64,000 nucleotides of DNA, taken from positions 83,820,186 to 83,884,185 of the forward strand of contig OU342630.1 of NCBI GenBank assembly GCA_910589415.1, written 5' to 3'. Positions 20,195 through 33,227 of this stretch are shown in pieces. Source of the stretch: Malachius bipustulatus. Its lineage: Eukaryota; Arthropoda; Insecta; Coleoptera; Melyridae. The notes beneath the pieces are model-generated. The model did no database searches, was not told the origin of the DNA, and saw only the letters and a program-made list of their open reading frames with translations. The position numbers and the translations under genes were made by a program. The number at the start of each line of letters is the position of its first letter. Position 1 is the stretch's first letter.

Positions 20195-22322
20195 AGGTAA
20201 TTTTAAAAAGATAAATTTTGTCGATAATTGATTTGTAGAATTTTTACAAATTTTAAATTTCTGAAAGTTCCAAAAAAGAGTCAAATTAGGGAAAAAAAAA
20301 ATTAGCTAATGGGATCTTTTCTCGTGATTTGAAAGTATAAGAAATTTTATTAATATTTTTCAAGTAATTCTCTTGTAAAAAAAAGGCAGAGATCTAGAGA
20401 AAAATTAAATAAAAAGGTACGGTAATTTACCGGGATGCCAGATATTCTTATTTTTAATAAGAACTTGATGTTTAATAATAATTATAAAAAATGTAATCTA
20501 AGATCCAAAGAATATCAGAATAATCTTAGATTGATTTTTCTTTATTTTGTCTGATCTCTGAAAATAAGAAATAATAACTAATCCTTGTTGTAATCCTTAG
20601 TCCGTGATTTAAATAAATAACAGAACAATAATTCGTGTATTTACATTAAAATGAAGTACCTATAAAAGAAGTACCTATAAATATCAATTCTTTATTATGA
20701 AATCAACTACATACATATCTACATTGAATAGATAATTATTTTTAATACTAAAATATAATATTCAAATTCACAAGCATAGTAGGCTTAAGTGAAATCGATT
20801 CCTCTACCTGGCCAAAGTTTACAAAATCATTTAAGAGTTAAATTAAGACATTAATTAAATGCGTAATCAATTTTAGTTCCTTCACATTATTTGCTAATTA
20901 ATTAAAAACAGTTCATGGAACTTCAATGTCAGACAAAAAATGTACTTCTCTTATAGGGATGATTAAGGTGTTTATTTCACCTTCTTGTCAAAGTTCTTTG
21001 AAAAGCGAAATAAGATATACTCGACTTACAGCTTCGCTGTTGTTTTGGTATACCTTTCCAACACTAGTTGGTGAAATGGATGAACTTACGAGATGATTAA
21101 TTGCTTGTCTCTCACTCAGGAAGTTTGGTGAAAATTCTGGAGTTGTTCTTGGAGGAAGTTACGGTAGACATAAGTTATTAAAAATAACTTCAAGAGTCCT
21201 TTAAAAATGAACATGCACGTTTGATGTTGGAAATCACAGGAAGTTCGATATTATTCAGTGATGATTATAAACGGAAAGAGCATTTACGTATTTAATAATT
21301 GACCAAATTAATTTGGTATTTGTTAATAAAAGTAACTAAGGTTGTATAACAATAAACACTTGGTGATGATTGATATAAAAGTGCTTAATTGACAATAAAA
21401 AATTGGATCTGGCACTTGTTTCGGTAATGAGGGTGAAGAAATTATTCGAAGGATGGAAGGTTTAGATTGGTGGGTACGCAAGGAAGAAACCGAGAATCAA
21501 ACGGACGGCATGGTGGAATCACTAAACAAGGAATCAAGTGAAAGAGAAGAGAAGAAGACTAGATGGAGAATATACATAGACATAGGTACCTGAAGGTAAC
21601 GAAAGATAGTAAAGATACAAAGAAGAAAGAAAGAAGGTAAAAAATATGATAGTAGAAGCAAATCGGCAAATATTTTTTGTTCTGGTACGAACCTGTATTC
21701 AAACAACAAGAGTTTAATAACATACACCAGTACTGCCATACATGATTCGCAAATTTCAATAGACTACAACAATAATTGATGTACTTTATTCATTAAAAAT
21801 AATCACATTTTTGAATATAATGAACCAATTTTAAGCAAAAATCAAACTTCGAGATCAAAATGACACTCGTAGAATCGGATGCAGAGCTACAAAAAGTACA
21901 TTGTTCAATTCAAAATTTTCTGCTCATTTAAAATACCTATCAAAATTTTGAAAATTCTGATATAATAAATTTTTATTTTTACGAACACTAACATTTATAT
22001 ATTTTTTATAAGTCCGGACCTTGGTTTTTCTCCCGGCTATTATGTCACACATTTGTGCACGGAAATGGAAACTTTTTACCCAAATTTTCAAAAAATTATA
22101 CAAGGTGGTTCGCGAGGTGGTTCGTTAGTTATGACCTTCGAAAGAAATTAACGATATCCACAAAACAACCTGTATCTATGTTATTAATCACGTGAGATCC
22201 ATTACCCATGGGGTTTTCGAGGGTTTTTTAGAACCATCGCGGTGTCTTCTACCCACAGTTACCGTTTGTCCGTTTACCAAACCCTTGTCAAAGGTAGTTA
22301 AAAGCTCAGTATTCGCAGAGGT

Positions 22323-22388
22323 ACCCCAACATCATTCAAAGTTTCCATAGCCAACACCCCAACATCATTCAAAGTTTCCATAGCCAAC
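22323..22388. repeat. 33-bp perfect tandem duplication
   Basis: The unit beginning ACCCCAACATCATTC and ending CATAGCCAAC occurs twice in direct succession without a mismatch, indicating a recent duplication or an assembly artefact. Confidence 0.9.
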
Positions 22389-22989
22389 TCTAAATTTAAA
22401 AACATCTGGGATAGGTTATAGTTTATGTTTTCTACATTCCAAATTTCAGATCGCTAGATCAGCTAGAAGTTGAACTTTTTCTAATGGGCGTCTTAGAAGA
22501 ATCACCCTGTATTTGGTGGATCTTTCTTATCAAAAAATTGATTTTCTATTTTTTTAATTGATTTAAAATTTTTTTTTTATATTCAGATTTGAATCAGGCT
22601 TCTAAAGGTTGGTTTTCTAAATAACATAACAGTTATTAACATTATAATTGAGAAAAAAGTTCTTTAAAATGCACTAAGGGTTGTACACCCTCGGGTTCAC
22701 CTCCTTGCAGCAAAGCGGCTAATGAAATTCTGGTATTATTTCAAGACTTTTGATGGTAGATTTTGATTTTCTAAGTTTTTTTTTTATTATTTCATGTGGT
22801 TTTAGATAAAAATATATAAATAAATTATTAATAAAAAATTAATTAATGTTTGATAAATTGAAAACATGATGAATATAGGGCGGAATGAAGTCCATTTCTG
22901 CAAATGCAAATATGAAGTTATCGGTCCGAGAGTAGCGAGGGACGATCTCATATGAGCTTAAATGGACTTCGATACGATCGAGATATACA

Positions 22990-23792
22990 CGGTGTTTTTT
23001 AGGGCGATACCGAATTGGGCGAAGGATTTTGTTATTCACTAATCCCAGGGGTCAATTGGGCGACAAACGAGAAACTAGGGGATTATAAGAGATAACTGGA
23101 CAGACAAGAAATACATGTGCGGCCTTGCCCATATATATAGCAGTGTTGCCAGATTTATTTAGTGGTGCTTTAGTAGATCGGATAGGACCTACTTTAGGTA
23201 TACCTCGTATACCTAATCAATTTATTATTAATAATTGAAGTCGAGTAGGCAGTAGGTACGTACCTACATATGGCTATGTTGCACTTTAGCGTCATCGGTA
23301 AGTCAGGTCTTTTGTCAGGTGAAAAAAAAAATTTAAAAAAAAAACCTACCCTGACCAAAGACCTGGCTTACCGGTGAGTTTTAGTGCGGAAAAAAATTAT
23401 AAATACCACTATAATTATTAATTATGTGTATCGCCATAGGTATTCATTATAAATGTATATTACTTTTCTATTGATGTTTCATGTTGCTGTAGGTATAGTA
23501 TAAAATAATAATTGTAAATGCACTAAGGGCTTGATGATGTATTTGATAGAACTTAAAAAAATAATGCATCAAGTATTAATATTATTTATTTATTTTTTAA
23601 AATAATATGTAATGTAGAAAATCGGAATTTCTGTAAAATCCGGCAACGTAGCCATACAAGAGCATGCAAATAACTCAACGGTACTTAGAAATTCCTTCGC
23701 CCAATTGAGCTCCCGGATTATAAGGGCCCCCGTCGTGACGAAGGATCACTCAGGTAATTTCGCCCAATTGAGAAACGCCGGTTTTTTAGTGT
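22990..23792. mobile_element. Candidate non-autonomous element with AATTGGGCGA motifs
   Basis: Near both ends sit two copies of AATTGGGCGA, direct at about 23013 and 23054 and inverted at about 23700 and 23760, together with a GTTTTTTAG-like string. The interior holds a strong hairpin (about 23290-23385, ATCGGTAAGTCAGGTCTTT against AAAGACCTGGCTTACCGGT). The ends are not well matched enough to define a TIR precisely. Confidence 0.45.
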
Positions 23793-25468
23793 AATCGCTG
23801 ATCACCTTAGAACACTGAAAACTTGAATGTGAAACTATCAACAGCCGTCAATAGTTGATTAGGTAGGTATATATTATGTATTATTTTAGCGCTCTTCGAC
23901 TTGCTTGAAACATGCGTGTATCGTGGATCGATCTCTGGAGCTCTCACCTGCCGTTATCAGTAACCAATAACTGACTAATGTTAAAATTTATCGACACTAG
24001 GGCGAGAAAGTAGTCGTTAGTAGGCAGGAAAAAAATTTTTATGCACTTTGAAGCGAGCCGCTTTAGTACATTGGGTTGCAATAATAGTCGTCATTCGACC
24101 GGCTGTTTCCCGACTTCCAGAGGCGACGCGCTAAAAAATATTTCTTACGTCAACCCTGTCTTAAAATTGATTGAAGAATTTCCCCTTGTAGTTGCTATTC
24201 TGATTAATAAAAGGTCCGAAGGTCCTACATAATTAATTATATTATTAAGCTTCTTACCTTTATTTTAATTTAGCGTCCTAGAATAATTTTCTAGTATCGG
24301 TTTAATGTTGGGAAAATTCTATTCAATTTAGAGCCCGATTAAATTCTGTTTGATAAGGTTGTTTATACTTCAAATTCTTGATACCTACTAGTCCTACTAC
24401 TAATAAATTATTGTACTAGTCGGTATGTATCATAATTTATCAATCCAATATCAATACATAGATAATAGGCTATAATAGGCTAATAATAAGTATATTTGAA
24501 TTTATATACAAGATCAGATGAGTGTTGCTGTGAATGTTGTTCCGCTTTTCCACTATTATGTGCACTAAAGTGACAGTTTTTAATTTTTATTACTCGTCAA
24601 AAATTGCCCAATTATTATCCAACGTCAGCTAAACCATTAGTACTTGTTTGATATTATTTCTTAATTTTTTTTATATCCGGTACCTGCCGGTACCTACTTA
24701 CCTTATTATAAATATAATCGTACCTTTAATCGCAGGATAACGTTAATTTATGCTGTTTTTAGTCATGTGTATCTCATTTTAAAATAATTACAGGCCTGCT
24801 TAACGTAAAAATGCACTTATATTACCTACTAAGTACAATAATGCATAAATGTGGATTCGAACTTTCCTTACATAATTAATTATTAATATATGTAGTACCT
24901 ACCTACATGTTCATTATTATGCGAGAACCGAACTGCGCAGTATTAATGAAACAAACAATAGTTGTACATGTACACTCCTATCTGGTGGAATAAAAAAATT
25001 GTTATTTTTATGTTTTATAAAAATGCTACTTATAATAATAATATTACGTTTCGAGGTATGTTTAATTTTATTTTCTCTTTTGGTTCATTTTTTTCCAATT
25101 TTTATACCGCATATTAAAATTAATTATTATTATTTATTATTTAGATTTTAAGCCAATCAATTTTAGTACCTACCTACTATAATAGCTTGACATGATAACT
25201 AACAATTTTAAGTAACTTTTTCAAGTAATTTTAAAACTTTGAGTAAAAATAAAGTGAAATAATGAGAACTGCAAAATACGAAAAATGTGCCGCGAACTGA
25301 TGCTAGGGTACTTGAATATCTATTGTCGAATAAGGAGTTCGTAAATGTAACTTTCAAGCCAGATATGCATAAAAATCCTTGATAACAGGAACTAATAACT
25401 TGCCCTGTAAACAAGTTGCGAGGGTAATAAAATCTTAAATAAGGATATAAGAAGGTTAATATAATATA

Positions 25469-26058
25469 CAGGTGTTTCCTAATTGAATGTCAATATTTAA
25501 GGGGGTGATTTTTGGGTCAATTTTAAGAAGAAAACTTGTCCTAAAAGTCTTTTGGGTGGTAAAGTCTTTAAAATTGTTTTTTTTTCAAAATATCTGTACT
25601 TACTATTATTGGTATAGGTACCACATTTCATTTTTATTTCCACTAGTTTACACAATTTTACCTGCATATTTTGGCGGGCATTGATGGTACGCCACTGTTT
25701 TTTTTTTTTTCAAATAAAAATCATTTTTGAAATCCCCATTCATTACTAAGCAAATTTTATTACTTGGTTATTTTCAGTCCGATGCACGGTTTTCGCCTAA
25801 AAAATGCAGATAAAATTCTGCACGATCGTGACTAGTGGAAATAAAATACAAAATACCTGTCTACGAAATTTCATTAAAATATCTAGAACGGTATTACAGA
25901 TATTATGAAAAAATGATTTATTTTTTAAAACTTTACCACCTTGTCTCAAAAGTTGAAATTTTTAGGACATAATTTCTTCTTAAAATGGACTCAAAAATCA
26001 CCCCCTCAAGTCAAAAATCACTCCCTCAAGTATTGACATTCAATTAGGAAACAGCCTG
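25469..26058. mobile_element. Palindromic TA-flanked MITE (CAGG...CCTG family)
   Basis: The ends CAGGTGTTTCCTAATTG and its imperfect complement lie between TA dinucleotides. Inner arms share TATTTAAGGGGGTGATTTTT-like sequence with the copy at 39768-40546, so the two are the same subfamily. The left inner arm has a small deletion and the right arm a short internal duplication (ATCACTCCCTCAAG). No ORF. Confidence 0.8.
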
Positions 26059-27894
26059 TATAAACAACTTTTTGAATGGAACAAATGATGGTGAGAGAGA
26101 GAACCGGATGCCAAGAATATGAGTTTTAAGTTTGACTTTAATTTTGTACCTACTTTAAATATGTACATACAGTAGGTACAGGATATTTCGTTAAGGTTAC
26201 TAGTGGTTAATAAATACGAAAAAAATCATTGTTTTTATTAAATAATAGTCACTAAAGAATAAAGATTGGTCCAAATCAATTCAATGTATCGTAAATTTAA
26301 AAGCATCATGAACAAGCAAAAACTTATTCTCTATTAATAGTCAAGTCAGCGAATAGTAGAGGTATAAAATTTGAAGGGATGCCGCGTCCCATCCCCCCAC
26401 CCCTCACAAAATAAAACTTTAGTGGAAGAAGTCTTCCTTAGATAACAACTCGTTTACCTTTGAACAATCAAAAAATTGCTTATAATGAAAAAGAAAGAAT
26501 AACTGATCCCCTAAAAAAGGCTCTTGTATTTTTTTTGTATATGACACAATTTTGGAGAAAATCGATATTGAATAAAATAATGCGCGCGAAGTTCCATTTA
26601 TTAAAAAAAAATTAGGGCAGTCTGTCGAAAAAATGGAATTGGGAAAAAAACCATATAGATGGGGGGGAAAAGAGCTTTCAGTGAAATGCAAAATACTTCC
26701 ATTTGTTTCCATTTTTAGTGGTTATTAATATTGATTATTATGTTATACTTAGCAAAAATTTTTGGTAGGATTATGCTGAATACTGGATGTTTATATGTAG
26801 AGAAATTGTAAGGTTCTATTTCAATTAGTTTCCATAGGTACCTACTTAATTGTTGGTTTTGTTACAAACAATCCCATTGAAACCGTTTACTTTACCATAG
26901 CAACTATGAATTGCAAATTCGCCTTTGTGTAAAAAACTCAGTACTCGCCAGTATAAAAAATAACCTTGAATTTTTGAAATTTTAACTATTTACAGGCAGT
27001 TGAAAAATAACCGACTGCAATATTAGTACATACATAGTTATAATAAATGTAAGTATGTATTATCTTTTAGTCCAAGGTAACACTTTGATAACCTGCGGTA
27101 ATAAAAATGTTTATGTTTACAAAATTACCATAGTTTGTTGAAATTATGGCAAGCTTTTGATTTCTTCCTAAAATGTATGATCATTTATTTCTATTCAATT
27201 TTTCAACTAAATATTTTTACTACATATACTTTATTTTTTATTTAGATGGATTCCACCAAGTCAAAATTCTAGGGGAACGATTGGCAACAAGACTGATTAG
27301 GTTGGTTATGGTGATAGTTTTTACCAAAATAGTCACTAGAATGGTTACTAAATTAATTTAGGTTATGTCGATTAGTTGAAATGTCATTTTATTTCAAAAT
27401 TTAAAATTAGAAAAATTATAAACGCAATTTCTAGAGGTAATAAATTGGAAAATTTTAGAGACTTGTAAGTGTAAGCACCTAGCTATTTACTCTTATAAAT
27501 CTTATATATGTAAGATATTAGACCGATTCCTTCTTAGTTTTATGTAAAAATGTTGAAAATAGAAGATCTATTCTTGACAAATAGAGGTACTTACTTACAT
27601 TATTTAAATCATTTTTTAAGAATTTCTCAAGGAATATTTCAAGGAATCTGATTAAACTGTATTTTTGCTTAATCTGGAGAAACATCTTTCAAACGCTAAT
27701 GTTTATAGCATTTGATGATTCATTCTTTTCTTTCTTTTGAAATAAATTTACCTGCCTGAGCATTTTAATAATTTTTAATTTGATAATTTGGTTTGTCAAT
27801 TTGACAACTTCAACTTTTCAAGTTTCTGGCGTTTCGCTGTGACTAGAGTGCCGACTGAGGACCCAGACCTAGTTTTCGCAAAACGTCATTAGAT

Positions 27895-29330
27895 TATTAT
27901 AGTCAATCCAAGCAACAGTTAAATTTATCCTCAAAAAACGAATAACTTCTAAAAAAGGACTATTTTCGAAGAAAATAAAGTAATTTGAAGTTTTTAACTT
28001 GCGTTTTATAACTGAGCAACTTACAACAAGGAATAGTATATTATTTTATACGGAGGGAAAGTGACACTTTTCATGGCGCGCTCGTGTTTATCAGCCGAAC
28101 GAAGTGAGGCTGATAATAGAGAGCAAGCCATGAAAAGTCACTTTTCCTCCAAATAAAATATACTATTTTTTCTTCAAACGTGGGCAAATTTAAGCAAGAA
28201 CATCATTTTTAATTGAAGGAAAGCGAATTTTCAAAAGGTTTGGACTGGTAAGTAGGTGAGTATGGAGTATGGGCTGCTTCTATAGAAACGCGGCGCTGTC
28301 AAATTGACACTGTCATCAACGTCAGTGAACATCGAGAAATTATTATTGAAATTGAAATTATTAAAGAAAAATAATAAAATAATAATTACCTATGTAACTA
28401 AACTACTAATCATCGCAAAATCAAAAACGTTATAAAAGTTTGTAAGTAAGTTATAAAATTAATGATAACATCTACCTACCTCTTGCTAGACCCTGCTTGG
28501 TCAATTTTTTAATTTTCTGTTAATGATGATGCCAGTCAGTCAGAAGTTGAATGTTAAATATGTAGGTCATTGTAGGTAAAAATAAAGATGTTGGATTTCT
28601 TTATGTACCTAGGTATATGGTTATAATTATTATCCTTGTGTTCAATATTCAAATTTCAATACGGAATAATAATTATTTTTGTTTACCTCGCAATAACCCA
28701 ACTTTTTTTTGACGTTTGAGCCGACTGAGCCGAGCACGAGCTCGACTCGACTCTAGTCGACTGTCGACCGTCCGGCTTCGGGTATAATTATGACGTTTCA
28801 CAGAATAACTTCGTTTCGGTGTAGATTTTCCAAAGATTATGTTTGATTAATACCAAATTCCTTTAAACTTTATTAGATAATAATAAACTAGAGAGTTTTC
28901 ATATCTTAGGTTAAATTTTATTGATGAATATACGGGCCTACAAAATTTCAATGGTTGATTCTTAATATAATAGGTAGCTATGTGTTTGTATGTTCATGTT
29001 GCTATGGCACCACTTTAGCTCCGGCGGAGGGAAAGTGTTGCTTGGCAACACTTTAGCTCCGGCGGAGGAAAAGTGAAACTTTGAGACCGGCTACTGAGTC
29101 GAGTAATGTCTGATTTACTGACGTTTGAAGAAAAACATGTTTTGCAGGTGACGTCATAGCCTATACACGAATCGGGGAATGTTGCCGTTACTTTAGTCAC
29201 AACGTAAATTTTTTGCCAAGGTCAAGAAAACAGGCTACCATCCGACAATATGAAAATTACTGTTTAAAGATTGCACAGGGTACCAACTTAACGGCTGTTT
29301 GACAAGTCCATCTAAATAAAAAATAGACTT
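27895..29330. repeat. Dispersed repeat, second copy at 61835-62180
   Basis: The left part (27895-28015, with TATAGTCAATCC, CCTCAAAAAACGAATAAC and TTGCGTTTTA) and right part (29130-29330, with GGTGACGTCATAGCC, CGAATCGGGG, TAAATTTTTTGCCAAGGT and GGCTGTTTGACAAGTCCAT) are contiguous in the other copy, so about 1.1 kb has been inserted between them here. The insertion includes a long hairpin at 28028-28170. Confidence 0.7.
28028..28170. repeat. Long hairpin
   Basis: AGTATATTATTTTATACGGAGG...AAGTGAC...TTTTCATGGC pairs with GCCATGAAAAGTCACTTTTCCTCC...ATAAAATATACT, giving about 55 paired bases around a short loop that includes the smaller pair ATCAGCC...GGCTGAT. Probably a small MITE. Confidence 0.75.
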
Positions 29331-30030
29331 TACTACGTATTAAAAAAAAAAATTATGGCTGAATTTTTAACATTTTAAGCTTATTTAAAAAAATTATAAA
29401 ACTACCAAAAATTTTGGCAAATTTCAACATGCTTGTAATTTTGTATACCTAAGTACCAGGTGTAACATGGCCAGACCCTCGTCCATAGGAAATCCCATGA
29501 ACTTTTTTTGTGCAAAATTGTATGAGACTTTTTTGAAGGCCCTTATACGATGGACTCACATGCAAAATACGAATAATTTTCATTAGGCGAATTGAGATAT
29601 TTTGAAAAACGTCTTATAAAACAGCATTTTTATTTTACAAATTTTAGAAAATGATTTACAAAATATCTTTAATTTTGCTCTAAAATGAATCTGGTAGATA
29701 ATATTAGGGGGTATTCAAATTTACAAGACATGATTTTCCATGTCTACCAAGTAACTAAGAAACATAGTACATAAACTGATTTCAATGGCCCCAGAACTGA
29801 TTTTAGTGGTTTTATGACTTACAATACCTGATACCTCCACTAACAGCTTCTGAAGAAAAATTGATTCAAGGTTTTCAATGATAGTTGTTTACCCAGTCAG
29901 ACATCAAACATCATGATATGGTTAAGGATCCTCTATGACATGACGATTTAATTTTATAAAGAATTGAAGAATTGTATGTAATATGTATACAGAATTTAAT
30001 AATATAAAAGAACATAATTATTGTTGCAGA

Positions 30031-32690
30031 ATGGTATTGGAGCCCAAGTTCGTCGACTATGGAAGCATCCACTCGACAGCAGAAGTGCCTAAACTCCAGC
30101 AGCACAATTCATCTCACGCCTTACTGAGCCCCCGTTCGGTTCTTTCACTGCCGCCGCTCGACGACGACGAAACTCCAAATACCTCCAAAGGCACAAGAAT
30201 GACCCAAGGTAAAAAAAAATACTTTTGTACTTCTGCTTCTGCAGTGAGTTTTTTCTAATTTAATATAGGATAGAAGACCGTAAAACACAATTTTTTCTTT
30301 GAAAATACACTTTATTTTAATTAATACCTAATTATTATAATTTTATGAATTCTGTAACTCTAGTTCAATAGTGGTGAATTGACATTGTAACTCTGTGATA
30401 ACATGTCATAATGTCACTCACTCCACTCGTATGTTTTACATTATTTTCAAGAATACTGACATATCGAGAGAGAATTGTAATATTATTTTAGTGTTTACTG
30501 TTGATTTGTAAAGTGTAGAGCATATATTAGCGTACCAGTTAAGACTTTTATTTTGGGTTTTACAGGTGATCTATATCAGAGGCAACCTCTGCTGCCCAAC
30601 CAGGGAAAGACAGACAAATGGGGACGTAGTGCACAGGGTTCATCCGGTACCGAGTACTTTGTGGATGAAGATGAGGAAGATGTTATGCAAAAATCCACGG
30701 AAAATGGTGTTATTAAAATTAACATGCCCGCACCGGTCCGTGAGGAGCCCCGGTACCCGCGCGAGAAATGGAAAACCGTTTTTGGTAAGCAAAAATCAAT
30801 TTCACGTTTTTCCTGTATTATAATCATGATTTTTACAGCCGCTCTAATAATGTGTTTCAACTTCATCTTAACCCTTACTTCGTTGTCTTTGGTCCATGAT
30901 AGAGTGCCGGATCGTAAGGTGTACGGCCCTCTTCCCGATGTGTTCCTCGATAATGTACCTGCCATAGGGTGGGCCCTCGATGTTTCTGAATATATCATAA
31001 TGGTTTGCATGACCAGTTGTATTATATCGTTAATATTTCATAAGCACAGGTGAGTTTTAAGCTTGTTAATAAGAGTTTTTTTAAGTATTTTATTTAAAAT
31101 TTTGCTTATAAATTCTTGTAGATGATATACATCTTCGTATTGAATATGCAATACACTTGGGCAACTTCTTGAGGCTAAAGGGCGCTATAACATATACTGG
31201 GTGATCAGTTAAGGGTACGGGGCCATATCTCAGGAACTATTGGTCCTAGAACCTCAAAATAAAACTTTCCAGGCATAAGTGACCAAGAGAAATTAATGGA
31301 AAAAATTTTCAAGATGAGCACACTTCCGGAAATACCTGAAATAACTTCGTTATTTTAAGGGGGACACTCAGTATATTACTGTATTTTTGAACTCGTGAAT
31401 AAAAATTCCAAGTACACTGTAGTGTAACACTCGAACAGTTACCATAGGAACATGTAAGCCATTTTCCAATATCTTGGGCAGTTTCCAATGTAGGGACACT
31501 GTTTTGAAAATGAAAAATTGCGATTTTCACTTGTTTATAACTCCTAAACAACTCAAGTTAGACTGCATCAATAAAAATCACTTGCTTTCGATTTTTTCAT
31601 ACAACTTTAAAAAAATCATAATATACTGGGTGTCCCTCTTGAAATAACGAAGTAGGTGTCTAGGTACTTCCGGAAGTGCCATCTTGAAAATATTGTCCAT
31701 GAATTTCTCTTGGTGGCTGCTCCGTACCCTTAACAGATCAGCCTGTATAAAACTCAATAATCTCAATTTTTTAGCTTAACTAAATTTTTTAATTTTTGTC
31801 GGATAAGCCACTGTATGAGGTGACCGAAGATGTGTATCCCCTGATTGTAGATAGGAATAACTTCATGGAAAAAAATATAATGATTTTTTCTTTCTGTGAT
31901 TACATGATATTATAATATAATATGGGCATTGCTAAGAAATATGTTTCTTTTTTTCAGATTCATAGTGTTCAGAAGAGTATTTTTACTAATGGCTATATTG
32001 TACATGTATAGAGCCATAACAATGTATGTAACAGTATTGCCAATGGCCAGCACTACGTATGTGTGCTCACCGCAATCGAATCATACAACAGCGTTGGTGA
32101 TTGTCAAAAGGGTGCTCCATTTGATGTCGGGCTTCGGCCTTTCCGTAAATGGAAAGCACGTCTTCTGTGGCGATTTCATCTACAGCGGACACACAGTCAC
32201 TTTGGTTCTCTGTTATCTGTTTATTTCCGAATGTAAGTCTCAAAATGGAAGGCTTGTAAATATTCTTTCATGGAATTTATTTTTCTTCTTTTAGATACAC
32301 CTAAGAAATTATACCTGATACATTGGTTGTATTGGATCCTAGCGTTAATTGGTGTTGTAATGCTGCAGTTGTCTCACGGTCACTATACTGTAGATGTTAT
32401 AATTGCTTATTACATAACAACTAGGTTATTTTGGACTTACCATACACTAGCAAATAATGTTAATTTAAAAGTGAGTACAAAAACTTTTTTAACCAACTTG
32501 GGCATGCATTAGATGGATCATAACCTTTTTTTCTTTCCAGCAACATTCACCCAACAATCTGTTGGGTCGCTCTTGGTGGTACTGTGCGTTCCTTTACTTT
32601 GAGGGAAACGTAGGGGGACCCTTGCCAAGGCAGTACGATTGGCCGCTGCCGTGGCCCAGGAGGTTCCAGTCGAAAAGTCGAGACAGTTAG
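30031..32690 (+). CDS. Sms: Sphingomyelin synthase family (ceramide cholinephosphotransferase)
   Basis: Coding exons are 30031-30208, 30566-31049, 31958-32232, 32295-32470 and 32541-32690, all with GT-AG junctions and matching phases, giving 420 residues. The enzyme moves the phosphocholine (or phosphoethanolamine) head group from phospholipid to ceramide in the Golgi or plasma membrane. Six membrane segments are expected, the first around residues 140-165. Family blocks include VHDRVPDRK, LPDVFLDNV, YRAITMYVTVLP, CGDFIYSGHT with His299, and SHGHYTVDVIIAYYITTRLF with His342 and Asp346. The 43- and 4-residue spacings equal those of the catalytic triad in vertebrate SMS1. It resembles SMS1/2 more than SMSr, and no N-terminal SAM domain is visible. 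An acceptor AG lies just before the start codon, so an upstream 5' UTR exon exists. Product specificity (sphingomyelin or ceramide phosphoethanolamine) cannot be read here. Confidence 0.95.
31197..31745. mobile_element. Palindromic TA-flanked MITE in Sms intron 2
   Basis: The ends CTGGGTGATCAGTTAAGGG and its complement CCCTTAACAGATCAGCCTG lie between TA dinucleotides. The arms continue inward (ACTTCCGGAA and AAATAACGAAGT blocks on both sides). It lies wholly within intron 2 of the sphingomyelin synthase gene and does not touch splice sites. Confidence 0.85.
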
Positions 32691-33008
32691 TGTACTGCTA
32701 ATCCTAAATATAAAACGTTGAATTCTATGAAATTTTACTATGTGATTGTGATATATAATAATGTGTTGCGCCTTATTTGACCTTTAAAGTCTTGCTCTAT
32801 ATAATATATTGTATGAACATATACTCATAATGTACATAATATATATATTTTTAATTTTTATAAAAAAAATTTAATTATCTTTTAGGAAATTTTTTATATA
32901 GATTTTAGTTAGGTAGTTGAAAAGTGGTTAGAAAAATGAGATGATGTGTTAAATGTTTCTATCTAAAATGTGGTTAGTGCGATATTTATATAGATGTTGA
33001 TATTCTAA

Positions 33009-33227
33009 CGGCCAATATTATAAACGCTGGTTAAGTTAACTGGCAGATTTCTGTGCCCGATTTTGAAGCTAATATTGACCTCGAATAACTTTTATTAATA
33101 TTTTTGTAATCCCTTTTATGCCAAGAGTAAGTAAAATGCAATAATTTCGACCTATAGTCTATATCTTCTCCAGCAACGACCACAGAAATCGGCCAGTTAA
33201 CTTAACCAGCGTTTATAATATCGGCCG
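33009..33227. mobile_element. MITE with 3-bp TAA target duplication
   Basis: The ends CGGCC(A/G)ATATTATAAACG and their complement continue for about 45 bp of near-perfect inverted repeat (including GGTTAAGTTAACTGGC). Direct TAA copies flank it at 33006-33008 and 33228-33230. The 3-bp TWA-like duplication is typical of PIF/Harbinger elements. Confidence 0.85.

Larger units (their letters stand above)
18234..25468. other. Gene-poor intergenic region with repeats
   Basis: No coding region above background. It contains a hairpin at 18793-18926, an ATT microsatellite at 19245, a poly-G run at 20180, a 33-bp tandem duplication at 22323 and a TIR-like segment at 22990-23792, each listed separately. 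A four-fold GACCT repeat occurs near 19519-19540. The somewhat more GC-rich open frame at 24041-24232 is unrecognised. Confidence 0.5.
26059..29980. other. Intergenic DNA upstream of sphingomyelin synthase gene
   Basis: No gene is supported. It holds a hairpin (28028-28170) and a dispersed repeat (27895-29330), listed separately. The 5' untranslated exon(s) and promoter of the downstream gene may lie here, but I cannot place them. A CTCGA-rich stretch lies at about 28720-28780. Confidence 0.45.

Noticed and set aside
24041..24232. 63-codon plus-strand frame in a relatively GC-rich patch
   Set aside because: No known domain, no splice or polyadenylation context; length alone is not enough.
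24840..24880. Minus-strand GTTCGAATCC resembling a tRNA T-loop
   Set aside because: The flanking bases do not form a T-stem, and no acceptor or anticodon arm is found.
30576..31010. 144-codon minus-strand open frame
   Set aside because: It lies antisense to exon 2 of the sphingomyelin synthase gene, whose plus-strand reading has clear homology and splice sites.
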